In this document: positions 26,733 to 36,846 of the stretch, piece after piece
How positions within the stretch are numbered: position 1 is the stretch's first letter
Layout: each line of letters opens with the position of its first letter
DNA from: Chromobacterium sinusclupearum
Lineage (GTDB): Bacteria > Pseudomonadota > Gammaproteobacteria > Burkholderiales > Chromobacteriaceae
Assembly: GCF_002902845.1 (NCBI RefSeq)
Contig: NZ_PPTF01000002.1
Span: 33,986 to 97,985, forward strand
Length of the DNA: 64,000 nucleotides
Direction: 5' to 3'
The notes under the pieces: model-generated
Database searches by the model: none
What the model was told of the DNA's origin: nothing
What the model saw: only the letters and a program-made list of their open reading frames with translations
Program-made: the position numbers and the translations under genes

Positions 26733-28808
26733 TTAAATGGTTTTGAGCACGTTCACCGACACGCTGTCGGCGATCTCGCCGAAAGACACGACCTCCAGCT
26801 CGCGGAAGCGGGTTTCGACCAGTTTCTTGATGAAGCGGCGTACGTCGACCGATGTGAGCAGCACCATGTCTTTGTGGGCGATGCTCAAACCATCCAGCCC
26901 TACCGCGAACAGGTCCATCAGTTCGTCAGAGGCGGCAGGCTCCAGGTTGAGGAAGGCGCCGCCCGATGTCTGGCGTATGCCCTTGCGCACCATGTCCTCC
27001 ACTTCAGCAGAGGTCATCACCGCGCGCAGCTCGCCGCCGTGGGCGAACTTGTGGCAGATGTAGCGCGCCAGCGCGCCGCGTACATGCTCCACTAGGTTGA
27101 TTACGTCCTTCTCGCGCGGAGCCCACAGCGCTAACGCCTCCATGATCAGCTTCATATTGCGTACCGAGATGCGCTCGGCCAGCAGGCGTTGCAGCACCTC
27201 GGCGATGCGTTGCACCGTAGCGTGGCGCAACACTTCCTTGAGCAAGTCCGGGTACTTAGCCTCCAGTTGATCCAACATGTGCTTGGTTTCCTGGACACCA
27301 AAATATTCGTTTACGTGCCGCGCCAACAATGCGGCGAGACAGTGGTAGAGCTCGTCCAGCGCCGGGCGCAACTGATAGCCTAGCTTGACCAGCTTGTCGC
27401 CGTCGGCCGGGCGCACCCAGGCGCACTGACTGCCTCCCTGGGTGCTGAACACTGGCTGCACACCCAGAGCAGTGGCCTCATCTGTGTAGTTGATCACGCG
27501 CACAAAATCGAAATGCAGCTCGAACTCGTCGGCGCGGATCTCGTTGATCAGCAACACCACGCGGTTATCGGCCGTACCGTCAGCATCGCGCAGCAGCATG
27601 TCTGGTAAGCGCACACCGTAGTCGATGAAGAACTGGCTACGCAGCCGCTCGGCTAATTGCGCTTGCTCCAGCACAGCACGCCGCGCCTTGGGCACCAGCA
27701 GGATCAAGGGCACGGTTTCGGCAGCCACCTTGTCCAGGTTGCCGATCAAACCCAGCGAGCTCTCCTTGCCACTCGCCGGCGCGACGCTCCCACTCATGCT
27801 GGCCACGCCCGTCTCGCCGGTCTTCCCGCCGCTACTCGCCCCCTGCTTCGCCACGCGGCGCTTGTAATAGAACAAGCCGGCCAGCGCCGCCGCCAGGATG
27901 GCGAACACGAACAGCGGAAACCCAGGCAACATGCCCACAGCCAGCGCCAACACCGCAGTCACAATCAGCACAAAAGGATTGCCGAACAACTGGCCCATGA
28001 TGTTGCGGCCCATATTGTCGCTATCGCCGTTGACTCGGGTGACGATGAAGCCAGCACTAATAGCGATCAGCAACGCCGGAATCTGCGCCACTAAACCATC
28101 ACCAATAGTAAGCATGGTGTAAGTGGACAAGGCAGTGGACAGATCCATGCCATGCTGCGTCATGCCCACGGAGATACCGCCGATGAAGTTGACGAAGATG
28201 ATAATGATGCCGGCAATGGCATCGCCCTTGATAAACTTCATCGCGCCATCGAAAGAGCCGTAAAGCTGGCTCTCGCGCTCAAGTACACTGCGGCGTTCGC
28301 GCGCGCCATCGGCATCAATGATGCCGGCTTTGAGGTCGGCGTCGATACTCATCTGTTTGCCAGGCATACCATCCAGCGAAAAGCGCGCCGCTACCTCGGC
28401 GACCCGCTCAGAGCCCTTGGTAATGACAATGAACTGGACCACGGTAACGATGGAGAACACTACGAAGCCTACAGCCAAGCTGTCGCCGATAACGAACTGA
28501 CCGAAGGTGGCTATGATCTCGCCAGCATCAGCCTCTATCAGAATCAACCGACTGGTACTGATGGACAGCGCCAGACGAAATAGCGTGGTAATCAGCAGTA
28601 CCGAGGGAAAGGTGGAAAAGCTGAGAATGCGGTCGATGTAAAAGGACCCCATGAACACCAGTACCGCCAGCACGATGTTGAGACCGATCAGGAAGTCCAC
28701 CAGATAGGTGGGCAACGGAATGATCAGCATCGCAATGATCATCACCATCAACAACAGGATCAGCAGTTCCGGACGCGTACGAGCGCCGTTGAGCAAGGAA
28801 TTAAACAC
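26733..28808 (-). CDS. invA: InvA/SctV major export apparatus protein
   Basis: The 691-aa protein (InvA is 685 aa) has about eight N-terminal membrane helices (LILLLMVMIIAMLIIPLP), the conserved FHIPEP-type signature region (FVKGDAIAGI-like IKGDAIAGIIIIFVNFIGG) and a long cytosolic C-domain forming the nonameric substrate-docking ring. Translation starts at GTG 28808 (MFNSLLNGARTRPELL, matching InvA). It begins a transcription unit separated from invE by 382 bp, with its own HilA-type promoter. Confidence 0.97.
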   Translation of the reverse strand: MFNSLLNGARTRPELLILLLMVMIIAMLIIPLPTYLVDFLIGLNIVLAVLVFMGSFYIDRILSFSTFPSVLLITTLFRLALSISTSRLILIEADAGEIIATFGQFVIGDSLAVGFVVFSIVTVVQFIVITKGSERVAEVAARFSLDGMPGKQMSIDADLKAGIIDADGARERRSVLERESQLYGSFDGAMKFIKGDAIAGIIIIFVNFIGGISVGMTQHGMDLSTALSTYTMLTIGDGLVAQIPALLIAISAGFIVTRVNGDSDNMGRNIMGQLFGNPFVLIVTAVLALAVGMLPGFPLFVFAILAAALAGLFYYKRRVAKQGASSGGKTGETGVASMSGSVAPASGKESSLGLIGNLDKVAAETVPLILLVPKARRAVLEQAQLAERLRSQFFIDYGVRLPDMLLRDADGTADNRVVLLINEIRADEFELHFDFVRVINYTDEATALGVQPVFSTQGGSQCAWVRPADGDKLVKLGYQLRPALDELYHCLAALLARHVNEYFGVQETKHMLDQLEAKYPDLLKEVLRHATVQRIAEVLQRLLAERISVRNMKLIMEALALWAPREKDVINLVEHVRGALARYICHKFAHGGELRAVMTSAEVEDMVRKGIRQTSGGAFLNLEPAASDELMDLFAVGLDGLSIAHKDMVLLTSVDVRRFIKKLVETRFRELEVVSFGEIADSVSVNVLKTI

Positions 28809-29190
28809 TGGGGCATCCCAAATTATTCGGTCAATCCATCATCGAGAGTCATCACGGCTCGGGGCAAGCGATCACTTCTCTCAAACGCCAGAGGCGAGTG
28901 TCTAACAGCCGAATGCTGGAATCCTGATGTAAATCTGATTATCCCGGCCCCATCAGCCCAGGCAGGAGAGCCTCGCGCGCAAGCACAGGAAAACATGGGA
29001 AACAAGATGACGGCAGACTGCCCAAAAGAGGCGATGGTCTCGCGCCGTCACGACAAAGCCGGCAATGGCGCAGCGATAGGCAAAACCAGGAGCCCGATAT
29101 ACGCTCGGAAATACAATAAGTCCGATGAACTTCGCCCTACCAGGCAGGGCCGCTCGAAGCGGTTAGTTCATGATTGCCTTGATGGATGGA
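28809..29190 (-). other. 382-bp invE-invA intergenic region
   Basis: In Salmonella invE and invA are nearly contiguous, so this gap is unusual. It contains the HilA-type box and a promoter-like element about 110 bp before invA. The rest (about 28960-29190) has no open frame with a ribosome site on either strand and no clear terminator for the invFGE transcript. Confidence 0.6.
28896..28939 (-). promoter_or_regulatory. HilA-type promoter module upstream of invA
   Basis: On the minus strand ATCAGATTTACATCAGGAT (28921-28939) is followed, after 9 nt, by CGGCTGTTAGACACTC (28896-28911). The same box, the same 9-nt spacing and a 15/16 identical downstream element occur before invF. TAGACA is a plausible -10. 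Conservation of both blocks with divergent spacers marks a functional promoter. Confidence 0.8.
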
Positions 29191-30309
29191 TCATCCCGTC
29201 TCACGACGTCGCTCAGCCTGTTCGTGGCGATAGGCTATGCCCGCCATATGGCGCAAGGCTTCAAGCAAAGCCTCCTGCCAGCGCGGATCAACAAAGAGCG
29301 CCGGGGGCAGAGCCTTGCATGCCTGGTAGAGCGCCTGCAACAACGTCGAGTGTTCACTATGGCGGGAGAGCAGCGCGCTGCGCCCCACGGTATCGGCCAG
29401 CAGCGCGTCCAAATCCTGCGGCTGCAGCAGCAAAGACAGCAGAAACAGCAACCAGTCGGACTCATTGCCGTTGAAGGCGCAGACATGCTCATTGCCCATC
29501 AAGCGTCCGACAAACAATGTATCCGCGGAACGCAGCAACTTGAGCTGCCCTAGGCGCCCCAACAAGTAGCCAAACTCCAGCCTAGAGCAACTGGCGTCCT
29601 GCGAATCGATGTCGGCCAGCAGCGCGCCCTCAATGAAGTCAAGCACCAAGACCCGGCGTTGGTAACCGAAGCTGCTAATCCAGTCAGCATAGACCTCAAC
29701 CTCCGCCGCCTCGCTCTGCAGGAACTGCCGGTAGCTAGCGCGCAGCAGGCCCGGACTCAGTTGCAAGGATTTGCCGAACAGTCTCGCCTTGAGCGCGCAG
29801 TTGATGCCGGCCTTCAAAGACTTGGGATCGGCCTGCTCCTCCACCTGCTGCAGCAGTGCCTGCAGGCGCTTGCGCACCACCTCGTCCAGCTGGCGCCGAC
29901 GCAGGAGTTCGCGCAACACTAGCGCTAGATCGCTATCGTCCGGGAACAAGGCGCGCGCCTGGCGCAGCAATTCCTCGACGCGGATCCCCAATGCCTTGGC
30001 CACCTGTACAATCTGCTGCGCCTTCGGGTTTGCCTCTTCATCCAACACCCGCTCGAAACTATCGGCCAAATGCCCGAGCTTCTTGTCATAGTCGCGCCGA
30101 TTGCGGAACTGCGTCAGCGCAGCCGCCATCTCGTCCGTGGACTGGAGGAAGCGCTGCATCTCGGCCGCAGGCGAGGCATCATCGGCGCGCTGCGCCTCAG
30201 CCTGGAACGCGTCGCTTTGCTTGACCACATCACGCTGAGCGTCGGCCCGGGCATGGTGCTTTGCCGAGCGCAGACCAATAGTCGGCAGTGGGCGGCTGCT
30301 AATTTCCAC
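29191..30309 (-). CDS. invE: InvE/SctW gatekeeper
   Basis: The 372-aa protein matches InvE/MxiC: helical throughout, with a SepL/TyeA-like C-terminus ([39 protein letters not shown]). It controls the order translocators-before-effectors at the sorting platform. The start is GTG at 30309, with AGAGGT upstream, overlapping the invG stop by 11 bp. Confidence 0.93.
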   Translation of the reverse strand: MEISSRPLPTIGLRSAKHHARADAQRDVVKQSDAFQAEAQRADDASPAAEMQRFLQSTDEMAAALTQFRNRRDYDKKLGHLADSFERVLDEEANPKAQQIVQVAKALGIRVEELLRQARALFPDDSDLALVLRELLRRRQLDEVVRKRLQALLQQVEEQADPKSLKAGINCALKARLFGKSLQLSPGLLRASYRQFLQSEAAEVEVYADWISSFGYQRRVLVLDFIEGALLADIDSQDASCSRLEFGYLLGRLGQLKLLRSADTLFVGRLMGNEHVCAFNGNESDWLLFLLSLLLQPQDLDALLADTVGRSALLSRHSEHSTLLQALYQACKALPPALFVDPRWQEALLEALRHMAGIAYRHEQAERRRETG

Positions 30310-32011
30310 GCTTTACCTCTCGGTTCAGGTAGTCGCGCACCCATTGCTGCAGAGGATCATTGCCAATACCCGCCTCCTTAGCCAGATTGGCGGCCAAGTC
30401 GCTGGCGTCCGGCGTCAGCGGATCGTCAATCTCGCGAGGCTGGATCAGGAACACTCGCACGTAATTGCTCAGACTCTGGCTGCGGTAGCGGAACAGTCCG
30501 CCCACCACGGGAAGGCTGCCCAATAGCGGTATCTTGTTGTTCTGCTCGACATTGGCGTCGCGCGTGTAACCGCCGATCAGCAGGCTCTTGCCCTGCGGCA
30601 CACGCGCCACGGTGCTGATCCGGGTACGCCCGACTTCCGGCAGCGAGTCCGGGGGATCGTTTTCATAGTTCGGCGTCTTTGTCTCGCGGCCATCCTCGAT
30701 ATTGAGCGACATCTCGATCTGCCCGTCTGCGGAGAAGCGCGGCAACACGCTGACCAAGGTGCCATAGGTGACGGACTGCAGGCTGGCGTTGCGCTCGCCC
30801 ACCAGTTTGGCGTAGAAAGTACGGTTGTTGTCGAACAGCGCAGGCACATTCTCCTGCGTCAATACCACTGGGCGCGATACCACATTCGCTCTATCTTTCT
30901 GCTCCAGCGCCATCACCGAGGCGATAAAGCGGCTGCCATCCAGCGTACTGATGGAGCCGCTGTTGTTCAGCGATACGCCCAGCTTGTCGCCGACCGTGAT
31001 GGCGCCGCTCCAGTTGACGCCCAGTTGGTCCAGATCCCCTTTGTCCAGGTCAATGATCCACAAGGACAGCTCAACATGACGCTTGGGCACATCCAGCGCA
31101 GCAGCCAACTTCTCGATGAAGCGTACCTGCTCTGTCGTGCCTTTGACCAGCAGACTGTTGGTATCCGGATAGGCGATGACCTTGATGTCGCCCGCGGCGA
31201 CTTCCTGCCTCAAGGCCTCGGGCAGACTCAGGCCTCCGGCATACACTGGCGGCTTCGCCGCGCCGCTGCCGGGAAAGTCCGGCATCGGGGGAATATCGCC
31301 ACGCCGCGCCGGGGCGGGAGCGGGCGCACCGCTAGCCGCGCTTTGCAAAGGCTTGTCTTCACCTTGCAATAGACGCTCGATCACCGTTGCCATGCCAGGT
31401 ATGATGATTTTCTGGTCCCGCAGCTCGTAATTGCGATCACTGACGAAAGTGTTATTCAGTCGGATCACGCCAATCTTCTGCCGTCCCAAGTCCACGCCGT
31501 CGCTCTGCCTATCCATGAAGCTGGCCGCATTGACTACCAAGTCGACGAACACCGGCGGACCGGACACATAGAAAGTACCGCTGCGGCCATCCCCGCGCAA
31601 AAGGTAGCGACGGTCGTACAATCCCGAGCGCCGCAGAAAATCATTGAAGGTATTCAATGACACATTGCGCAAAGACACTACCGCATTGCGCATTTCACTC
31701 GCATCGTAAACATAGATGGCTTGCCCGTCGTGGTACCAAATCAGTCCAAGCTGTTGCGCCAGTTTGTCCAGCAACACCTGAGAATTACCCAGATCGAACT
31801 CTCCACTGATTTGCTTGCGCGCCGCCAACTTGCTGACAATGACTGGTTTTTTGAGCTGCGCTGCCAACGCGTCGAAAAAACCGCGCAGGCTCTCATTTTT
31901 AGCAATGTAGCCAGAGCCGGCTGGCCGCACTGGCTCCGCGGTGTAGCCGGTTGGGGGCGTTAGCAATGCAGTACACGAAAGAAGCCATGCACACAGAACT
32001 TTTCTCTTCAT
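30299..32011 (-). CDS. invG: InvG/SctC outer-membrane secretin
   Basis: The 570-aa precursor has a Sec signal ([17 protein letters not shown], cleavage near A25). N0/N1 domains follow ([20 protein letters not shown]), and then the secretin C-domain with [15 protein letters not shown] and the [18 protein letters not shown] motif. It forms the outer-membrane ring with PrgH/PrgK. No invH-like pilotin is seen in this window, so the pilotin may be elsewhere. It overlaps invF by 4 bp (ATGA). Confidence 0.96.
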   Translation of the reverse strand: MKRKVLCAWLLSCTALLTPPTGYTAEPVRPAGSGYIAKNESLRGFFDALAAQLKKPVIVSKLAARKQISGEFDLGNSQVLLDKLAQQLGLIWYHDGQAIYVYDASEMRNAVVSLRNVSLNTFNDFLRRSGLYDRRYLLRGDGRSGTFYVSGPPVFVDLVVNAASFMDRQSDGVDLGRQKIGVIRLNNTFVSDRNYELRDQKIIIPGMATVIERLLQGEDKPLQSAASGAPAPAPARRGDIPPMPDFPGSGAAKPPVYAGGLSLPEALRQEVAAGDIKVIAYPDTNSLLVKGTTEQVRFIEKLAAALDVPKRHVELSLWIIDLDKGDLDQLGVNWSGAITVGDKLGVSLNNSGSISTLDGSRFIASVMALEQKDRANVVSRPVVLTQENVPALFDNNRTFYAKLVGERNASLQSVTYGTLVSVLPRFSADGQIEMSLNIEDGRETKTPNYENDPPDSLPEVGRTRISTVARVPQGKSLLIGGYTRDANVEQNNKIPLLGSLPVVGGLFRYRSQSLSNYVRVFLIQPREIDDPLTPDASDLAANLAKEAGIGNDPLQQWVRDYLNREVKRGN

Positions 32012-32778
32012 TTGATAGCCAATTGAATGATGTTGGATAAGCCGCGCGGCGACACGCCGAGCAGCTCCCGGATCTCGTTGGAAAAATGAGAAGACGAAGC
32101 GTAACCATGCTTGAGCGCTACCTGGGTCAAGCTCTCGCGCCCCTCAACCACGTCCAACAGCGAGCGCGCCATGCGCCAGTCGCGTAGCTCGGTCTTGGCC
32201 GCGCTCCCTAATGCCTGGCGGCATAGCCGACGGAAATGCGAGTACGAGACGCCATAGCGCTCTCCCAGATCCTGCAAAGTGCCGCAGCCGGCCGACTGCG
32301 CCAGCAGAAAACGGACCAACCAGTAGCTTTCACTGCGGCGCAGTCCGGCAAGGAACTCATTGAACGCAGGGGTTGGCATCAATGCCTGTGACAAGAACCA
32401 GTATTCGCAACGTTTGCGATCTTCGCATACCGATGGATCGCCCAGCGGCAGTGCCGCCCAAGCCCCCCCTCCGGTATCAACCTCCTCCAGACTCCGCGCC
32501 TCATCAAGAAAAGCGAGCAGTTTGCTCAGCACTTCCAGCTTGAGCGCGCGTAGCGTCAGTTGCCCCGCCAAGACCTGCACTTCGACACGGTCCAGCATCA
32601 GCAAGCCTTGCCAGCCGGCCGGCATCTCCCACGACGCTGGGATCCCATCAGACACCAGCGTCAGTACAGCTGGCCTGCCGATGATTTCATGCGCCAGCCA
32701 TACCTCTTGGGCAGTTACAACACGCTTGCCGCCCTCGCCCAGGGTTTCCTGAAAATGCAAAACTTCGTGGTCTATCAT
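32008..32778 (-). CDS. invF: InvF AraC-family transcription activator
   Basis: The 256-aa protein ends in an AraC-type double helix-turn-helix (LGERYGVSYSHFRRLCRQALG and LTQVALKHGYASSSHFSNEIRELLGVSPRG). InvF needs SicA as co-activator and turns on sic/sip and other effector genes in Salmonella. Here it heads invF-invG-invE. A HilA-type promoter module lies directly upstream. Confidence 0.95.
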   Translation of the reverse strand: MIDHEVLHFQETLGEGGKRVVTAQEVWLAHEIIGRPAVLTLVSDGIPASWEMPAGWQGLLMLDRVEVQVLAGQLTLRALKLEVLSKLLAFLDEARSLEEVDTGGGAWAALPLGDPSVCEDRKRCEYWFLSQALMPTPAFNEFLAGLRRSESYWLVRFLLAQSAGCGTLQDLGERYGVSYSHFRRLCRQALGSAAKTELRDWRMARSLLDVVEGRESLTQVALKHGYASSSHFSNEIRELLGVSPRGLSNIIQLAIK

Positions 32779-32815
32779 CAGTCAACGCCCTACTTAACCC
32801 ATACTCGGGTTCGCA

Positions 32816-32859
32816 GAGTGTCTATCAGCCGGCGAGGAGAATCCTGATGCAAATCTGAT
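32816..32859 (-). promoter_or_regulatory. HilA-type promoter module upstream of invF
   Basis: On the minus strand ATCAGATTTGCATCAGGAT (32841-32859) is followed after 9 nt by CGGCTGATAGACACTC (32816-32831), and the invF ATG is 38 bp further on. HilA is an OmpR/ToxR-type winged-helix protein that binds direct repeats; the ATCAG half-sites are 11 bp apart, one helical turn. Binding itself is inferred. Confidence 0.8.
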
Positions 32860-32885
32860 GGGTTACCAACAGGAGCAACCGGGGC

Positions 32886-32919
32886 AAAACAAAACGCCTT
32901 CAGTAAACCTGAAGGCGTT
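32886..32919 (-). terminator. terminator of the 129-aa/878-aa/60-aa gene cluster
   Basis: AACGCCTTCAG (32893-32903) and CTGAAGGCGTT (32909-32919) form a perfect 11-bp stem with a 5-nt loop. The minus strand continues TTTTGTTTTG, so it terminates the unit ending at 33007 and insulates the invF promoter. Confidence 0.88.
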
Positions 32920-33006
32920 CGAAGTACAAGCCTTGCTTAGCGGCCAGTTGGATCACGAACCTCCAACCAATCATCCTCCCCTACACCGCTCTCCCCTCTC
33001 TCGGCA

Positions 33007-33189
33007 TCAGTGAGGCAACGAATGGCGCCGCATCGCGAAAACGCTATATTGAACGGCCGGGGCATTGCCAACCTGCTTGACGCCATGCGACAAGCCGTTC
33101 CCGGTCTCAGCCTTCACCGCCTGCGCATCAGCGATGCTTTTATATGGCGCGACGCTTCGTTCCGCGCCCCCTGCCTGAGAAATGTTCAT
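33007..33189 (-). CDS. small 60-aa protein coupled to the 878-aa gene
   Basis: The ATG overlaps the stop of the upstream 878-aa gene (ATGA) with GGGAGGG about 9 nt before it, and a strong terminator follows. This arrangement supports translation. The product is polar (SVAPYKSIADAQAVKAETG) with no family signature. It may be a small partner of the 878-aa protein. Confidence 0.5.
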   Translation of the reverse strand: MNISQAGGAERSVAPYKSIADAQAVKAETGNGLSHGVKQVGNAPAVQYSVFAMRRHSLPH

Positions 33190-35822
33190 TCGCTCACAGC
33201 CCTCCCACTTTCATGAGTCAATGACAGCTCCTCCCAGCCAGCGAAGTCCTGCTTATCGATCTGCCATTGTGGGTACTGACGCTCCATGAGCGCTTCCAGC
33301 TCTTCAATGGCGGCCTCGAAACTGCCGTGTCCCGCGGCGAAAGCCTCCACAACGGCGAAGAACCTCGTGCCGTCCCACTGCTGCCTCTTGAGAAAGTAAT
33401 TGGCCTCGCCCCGCACCGCGCTGTCTGGACGGGCCAACTGACGGCACAAGGCTTCCAGTGCCTGACGCTGCTCTTGACGCTTATCCAGCCATCGCGCCTC
33501 TTCGCCGACCGCCTTCAGATGCAAGTAATGCATCAACGGCGCGCTCAGACTATTGTCGCCCCAGCGTTCATACAGCACCGACGTGGCCGATGTGCCAATA
33601 TCCAAGCCCAACTCCACAGACACCCCTGGCTGCACCGGCACCCCACCCGCCAAGCTCAATCCCACATCGCCGCCTGCGCTGACGCGAATCAGCTGCAGCC
33701 GATAGCCGGCAGCATCGGCGGGAAAATCCGCCTGCCGCTGGTATTGCGGCCGGTAGAAACGCAGCAACAACATCAGGCTGCCGCTCCCCTGCGCGCCCAA
33801 CGAGGCCTGCAAGCCCGCCAACGCCGCCGGCACTTCGGCGGCAAGCCCGTGTGCTGCCAACTGAGCCGCGAGGGCATCGCGTACACGGTCCAGCGGCCAG
33901 CTTCCGCCTACACTACCGGTCAGGCTCACGCGCACATCCTTGTAATCGCCGGCACGTAAAGGGTTATGATGCAAACGTTCACGCTCAGTCAAAGAAGCAC
34001 TAACCTGCAGACCGACCTCCCCCAGCGCTCCGCCAAGACTCAAGGCGAGGCTGCGGTCTCGGATCTGCAACTTGAGAAGGTCGCGAAAACTGGTCGCCTG
34101 CGCCAGCTTCCCCGCATCGTAGCGAATCGGTGGCGCGTACAACCTTGGCGCCAGCTCATCCAAGCGTTGATCCAGCACCCGCTTCTCGAACAGCATATCA
34201 ACAGCTGCTTCGGCGGGTTCCCGCGCGGCGACTTCACGCACCAGCACCGCATGCGCCAACGCCATCTGGGCGAGAGCCTCCTCGCGGCTGCGTGCACGCC
34301 AGCTGGCCAACAGCGAGCGCTCCACGGCCGCGCCGCACGCTCTCCGGCCAATGCCGGCATCCACCTGCTGCGCCACCGCGCACAGGTGTTCAAACTCGGC
34401 CGCCAAACAATCGACTGCACGCGCCAGCGTCTTCAGGTCGACGCTCCTCAGGGCTTCCGCATCAGCAGCGCCGCTAAGCCGGGACAGCGGCCTCGTCTTG
34501 GCATCAGGCCCGAACAACACGCCGGCCATCTGCCCCAGGCCGGCCAAGCGTTGCTCTGCAATCTTCTTTTTCCGGGCAACGCCATGTTCCTGCCGTAGCG
34601 CCTGCCAGAAAGGAGTCAATACCGGGGCCTTGATGTCGATACGCTCCACCGCCACGCCCAGCCCCACACCGACACCGGCTGCTTCAGCCCGCACGCAGGC
34701 ATCGCCACGGACACTGTCAACTATGCAAGGTGGCGCATAGTGCCGGGCAGGACCGGGCAGCGCCTCCGAGCGGTTGCGCTGCCCCAACCAACCCAATAGC
34801 ACGCCTAAGCGTTGCTGTTGATCGGCAGCTTGCTGTTGCAGTCGCTGAAAGTGACTCAGCTCGTTTCCGTAGCCGGGACGGAATAAGCGGATCAATGCCC
34901 CCACCGCCGCGCGAGCGGCCGTGCCCAGCGTTTCGCGGCGGGAGCCTCGCGCCAATTGATCCGCATTGATTTGCACATATGCCGTCGCGCTGGCGAACTC
35001 TTCCGATTCGGTATGCTGCCAGCGTCCCTGCACCAGGCCGGACAGCGCAGCCACGCCTACGCCTCCTTTGCCTGTGGCCTGTGCCGATACGGCTTTGCTG
35101 CGATTGACGAACACGAAGCCTTCATCATCATTGTCCATACCCCAGGTCACGCCCAGACTCACCCCGAACGTGGCCTTGGTACCTGCGCCGGCCTCCCCCA
35201 ACCCTAGGCCCACCCCCAACGACACGCCGGCGCGGCGCTCCTGGCTGCTCCCCGGCTGGTCGAAGCGCCTGAATTGCGGTAATAGCTGAGCTTCAGCCTC
35301 GGCCCTGGCCAGTTGCGCCCACGCCGCCTGACCCAGCAGGGCCAGACGCTGGCTCAACTCGGCAAACGGACCCTGCGGCAGCATCCGCGCCAGCGCCTCC
35401 ATCTCCAATGACAGTCGGGCGCACTCCTTAATATCCAGTGCCGGCCGCGGCGCACCTTCAGCCAAAATCAGACGCAAGCGCTCGATCACCGACACGCTCT
35501 TGGGCGTTATCTCGGCGCGCTGCGGCAGCAAGCGCAGCGCGCGAACCCAACGCGGCAGCTTGGGACGCTCCGGCTCGGCCTGGCGGTATGCCTCGTCGCG
35601 CATACGCAGCAAAGTCTGATTGACGCCATCGCGCAGCAATTGGGTCTTGGCGTCAACAAGCGTAACCTCGGTACTTGGCGGCGACGACACAACCGCTTGA
35701 CCATGTACAGCCTCCACCGCTCCAACCCACGAAGCGCGCACTTCGTACGGGGGCGCATCCAAGCGCCGACAGCCAAGGAGGCGCACTGCCTCGTTGTCTC
35801 TGCTTGTCAACGACTGCAACAT
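33186..35822 (-). CDS. 878-aa glycine/beta-rich candidate effector
   Basis: I do not recognise a family. The ATG at 35822 is chosen for AAGGAGGAG 5 nt upstream; the frame is open further 5'. At least five amphipathic, glycine-rich beta-like blocks recur (AGVSLGVGLGLGEAGAG, ATFGVSLGVTWGM, AGVGVGLGVAVE, SLALSLGGALGEVGLQVS, AGGDVGLSLAGGV), separated by Arg/Ala/Leu-rich helices. The pattern suggests a beta-barrel or porin-like element, as proposed for AvrE-type effectors, or two related halves. There is no Sec signal, so T3SS delivery is the more likely route. It is flanked by 129-aa and 60-aa genes and lies between invF and hilA, a position with no Salmonella counterpart. Confidence 0.65.
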   Translation of the reverse strand: MLQSLTSRDNEAVRLLGCRRLDAPPYEVRASWVGAVEAVHGQAVVSSPPSTEVTLVDAKTQLLRDGVNQTLLRMRDEAYRQAEPERPKLPRWVRALRLLPQRAEITPKSVSVIERLRLILAEGAPRPALDIKECARLSLEMEALARMLPQGPFAELSQRLALLGQAAWAQLARAEAEAQLLPQFRRFDQPGSSQERRAGVSLGVGLGLGEAGAGTKATFGVSLGVTWGMDNDDEGFVFVNRSKAVSAQATGKGGVGVAALSGLVQGRWQHTESEEFASATAYVQINADQLARGSRRETLGTAARAAVGALIRLFRPGYGNELSHFQRLQQQAADQQQRLGVLLGWLGQRNRSEALPGPARHYAPPCIVDSVRGDACVRAEAAGVGVGLGVAVERIDIKAPVLTPFWQALRQEHGVARKKKIAEQRLAGLGQMAGVLFGPDAKTRPLSRLSGAADAEALRSVDLKTLARAVDCLAAEFEHLCAVAQQVDAGIGRRACGAAVERSLLASWRARSREEALAQMALAHAVLVREVAAREPAEAAVDMLFEKRVLDQRLDELAPRLYAPPIRYDAGKLAQATSFRDLLKLQIRDRSLALSLGGALGEVGLQVSASLTERERLHHNPLRAGDYKDVRVSLTGSVGGSWPLDRVRDALAAQLAAHGLAAEVPAALAGLQASLGAQGSGSLMLLLRFYRPQYQRQADFPADAAGYRLQLIRVSAGGDVGLSLAGGVPVQPGVSVELGLDIGTSATSVLYERWGDNSLSAPLMHYLHLKAVGEEARWLDKRQEQRQALEALCRQLARPDSAVRGEANYFLKRQQWDGTRFFAVVEAFAAGHGSFEAAIEELEALMERQYPQWQIDKQDFAGWEELSLTHESGRAVSE

Positions 35823-35856
35823 AGGCTCCTCCTTGCTGCCACCACGGAAGTGTCTT

Positions 35857-36246
35857 TTACGAAAGCATGCGACCGGACTGTCTCGCGACAATCAGATTCC
35901 CGGCGACATCCAGTCCACTAGGCCCTGACATGCGACTCTTCATAACCGCACTTTGACGTATATCTTTCAGGGCCGCCGCCTCCTGCTCCGACAAGCACTC
36001 TTCACCCAGCGTCTCCAGATGACTCAGAAATTGCAGCCACCCCTGTTCGAGAAAATTAGCCAACTCTCCGGCCGCACTTCCTCGCGGCGCGGCAGCGCTA
36101 AGCATCGATGTCGTGTTACTGCAGCTTTTGAGAACCTCACCCAACGGAACTGCCGTTCGGTTCGACACGACGACAGATTGCCTGTCTAGCTGCTCGGTCC
36201 GAGCGGCCATAGCACTTAGCGGGTTTGGCAAAACCTTGATGGGCAT
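35857..36246 (-). CDS. 129-aa protein upstream of the 878-aa gene, possible chaperone
   Basis: AGGAG lies about 10 nt before the ATG, and the stop is 34 bp before the 878-aa gene. The N-terminus is Ser/Thr/Val-rich; the middle has a helical stretch (AAGELANFLEQGWLQFLSHLETLGEECLSEQEAAAL). It is small, and first in the same transcription unit as a candidate effector, which is typical of dedicated chaperones, but the sequence lacks a clear CesT pattern. It could equally be a small secreted protein. Confidence 0.55.
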   Translation of the reverse strand: MPIKVLPNPLSAMAARTEQLDRQSVVVSNRTAVPLGEVLKSCSNTTSMLSAAAPRGSAAGELANFLEQGWLQFLSHLETLGEECLSEQEAAALKDIRQSAVMKSRMSGPSGLDVAGNLIVARQSGRMLS

Positions 36247-36846
36247 CTCAAAAAACTCCTAGGCAACGATTGTAAGCCACGCAACTCAGTCATAAACAGT
36301 GGTGAGCAGGATCAGCGTAGCCCCGACAACCCACCAAAACTTGCATAAATTGTTCACCCCCCCGTGCAAAGCATTTACTTTCGCTCACAACAACCAACTT
36401 GGCCCCTCCTCCGCAACAATGCCTACCTCGAAGCTATCAAGTCGCACACGAAATGAATTTAATCAATAAAATCAAGTAGTAATATTAAAGCAATTGATCT
36501 AAAATGGTGTGCAAATCTTAAAACAAATTAATAAAAAAATATCCAGCTCGATCTCAACTGCATAAGAGTCGAAGCATGGGCGTTTTTTGCAAGTCGTTTA
36601 CTTCAAGCAAAACTACCGTGCGTTCACTCTAATTGTTTAGCGTTTGATTACTAACGATAAGCACAGGGAGCAATCGAGCCATACCAAAGGGAATGGCCAC
36701 ATCAATGCCAAGCATTAAAAATGGCTAGATTTTATTTTTTTACAGAATTTAACTTTAAATTCTTAAAAAAATTGGCACAAAAAACCAAAAACCCAAGCAG
36801 CAGGCTATTTGCAATTGCACAACGCTCATACGAAGGAATAGAAAAA
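36247..36846 (+). promoter_or_regulatory. AT-rich 600-bp leader of hilA
   Basis: This non-coding stretch separates divergent genes and is strikingly AT-rich (for example the A/T runs at 36450-36550 and 36715-36790). It must hold the hilA promoter and the promoter of the minus-strand 129-aa gene. The hilA frame is open from 36721, but coding character starts at 36847. Silencing by H-NS/MvaT-like proteins and activation by external regulators are inferences from the composition. No hilC/hilD-type gene is present nearby. Confidence 0.55.

Noticed and set aside
28995..29474. 159-aa plus-strand open frame in the invE-invA gap
   Set aside because: It extends deep into invE in antisense and has a basic, low-complexity product. 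No support as a gene.
36721..36846. N-terminal extension of hilA from the ATG at 36721
   Set aside because: The extra 42 residues are Phe/Lys-rich and have no counterpart in HilA. The ATG at 36847 has a better ribosome site and fits the family start.
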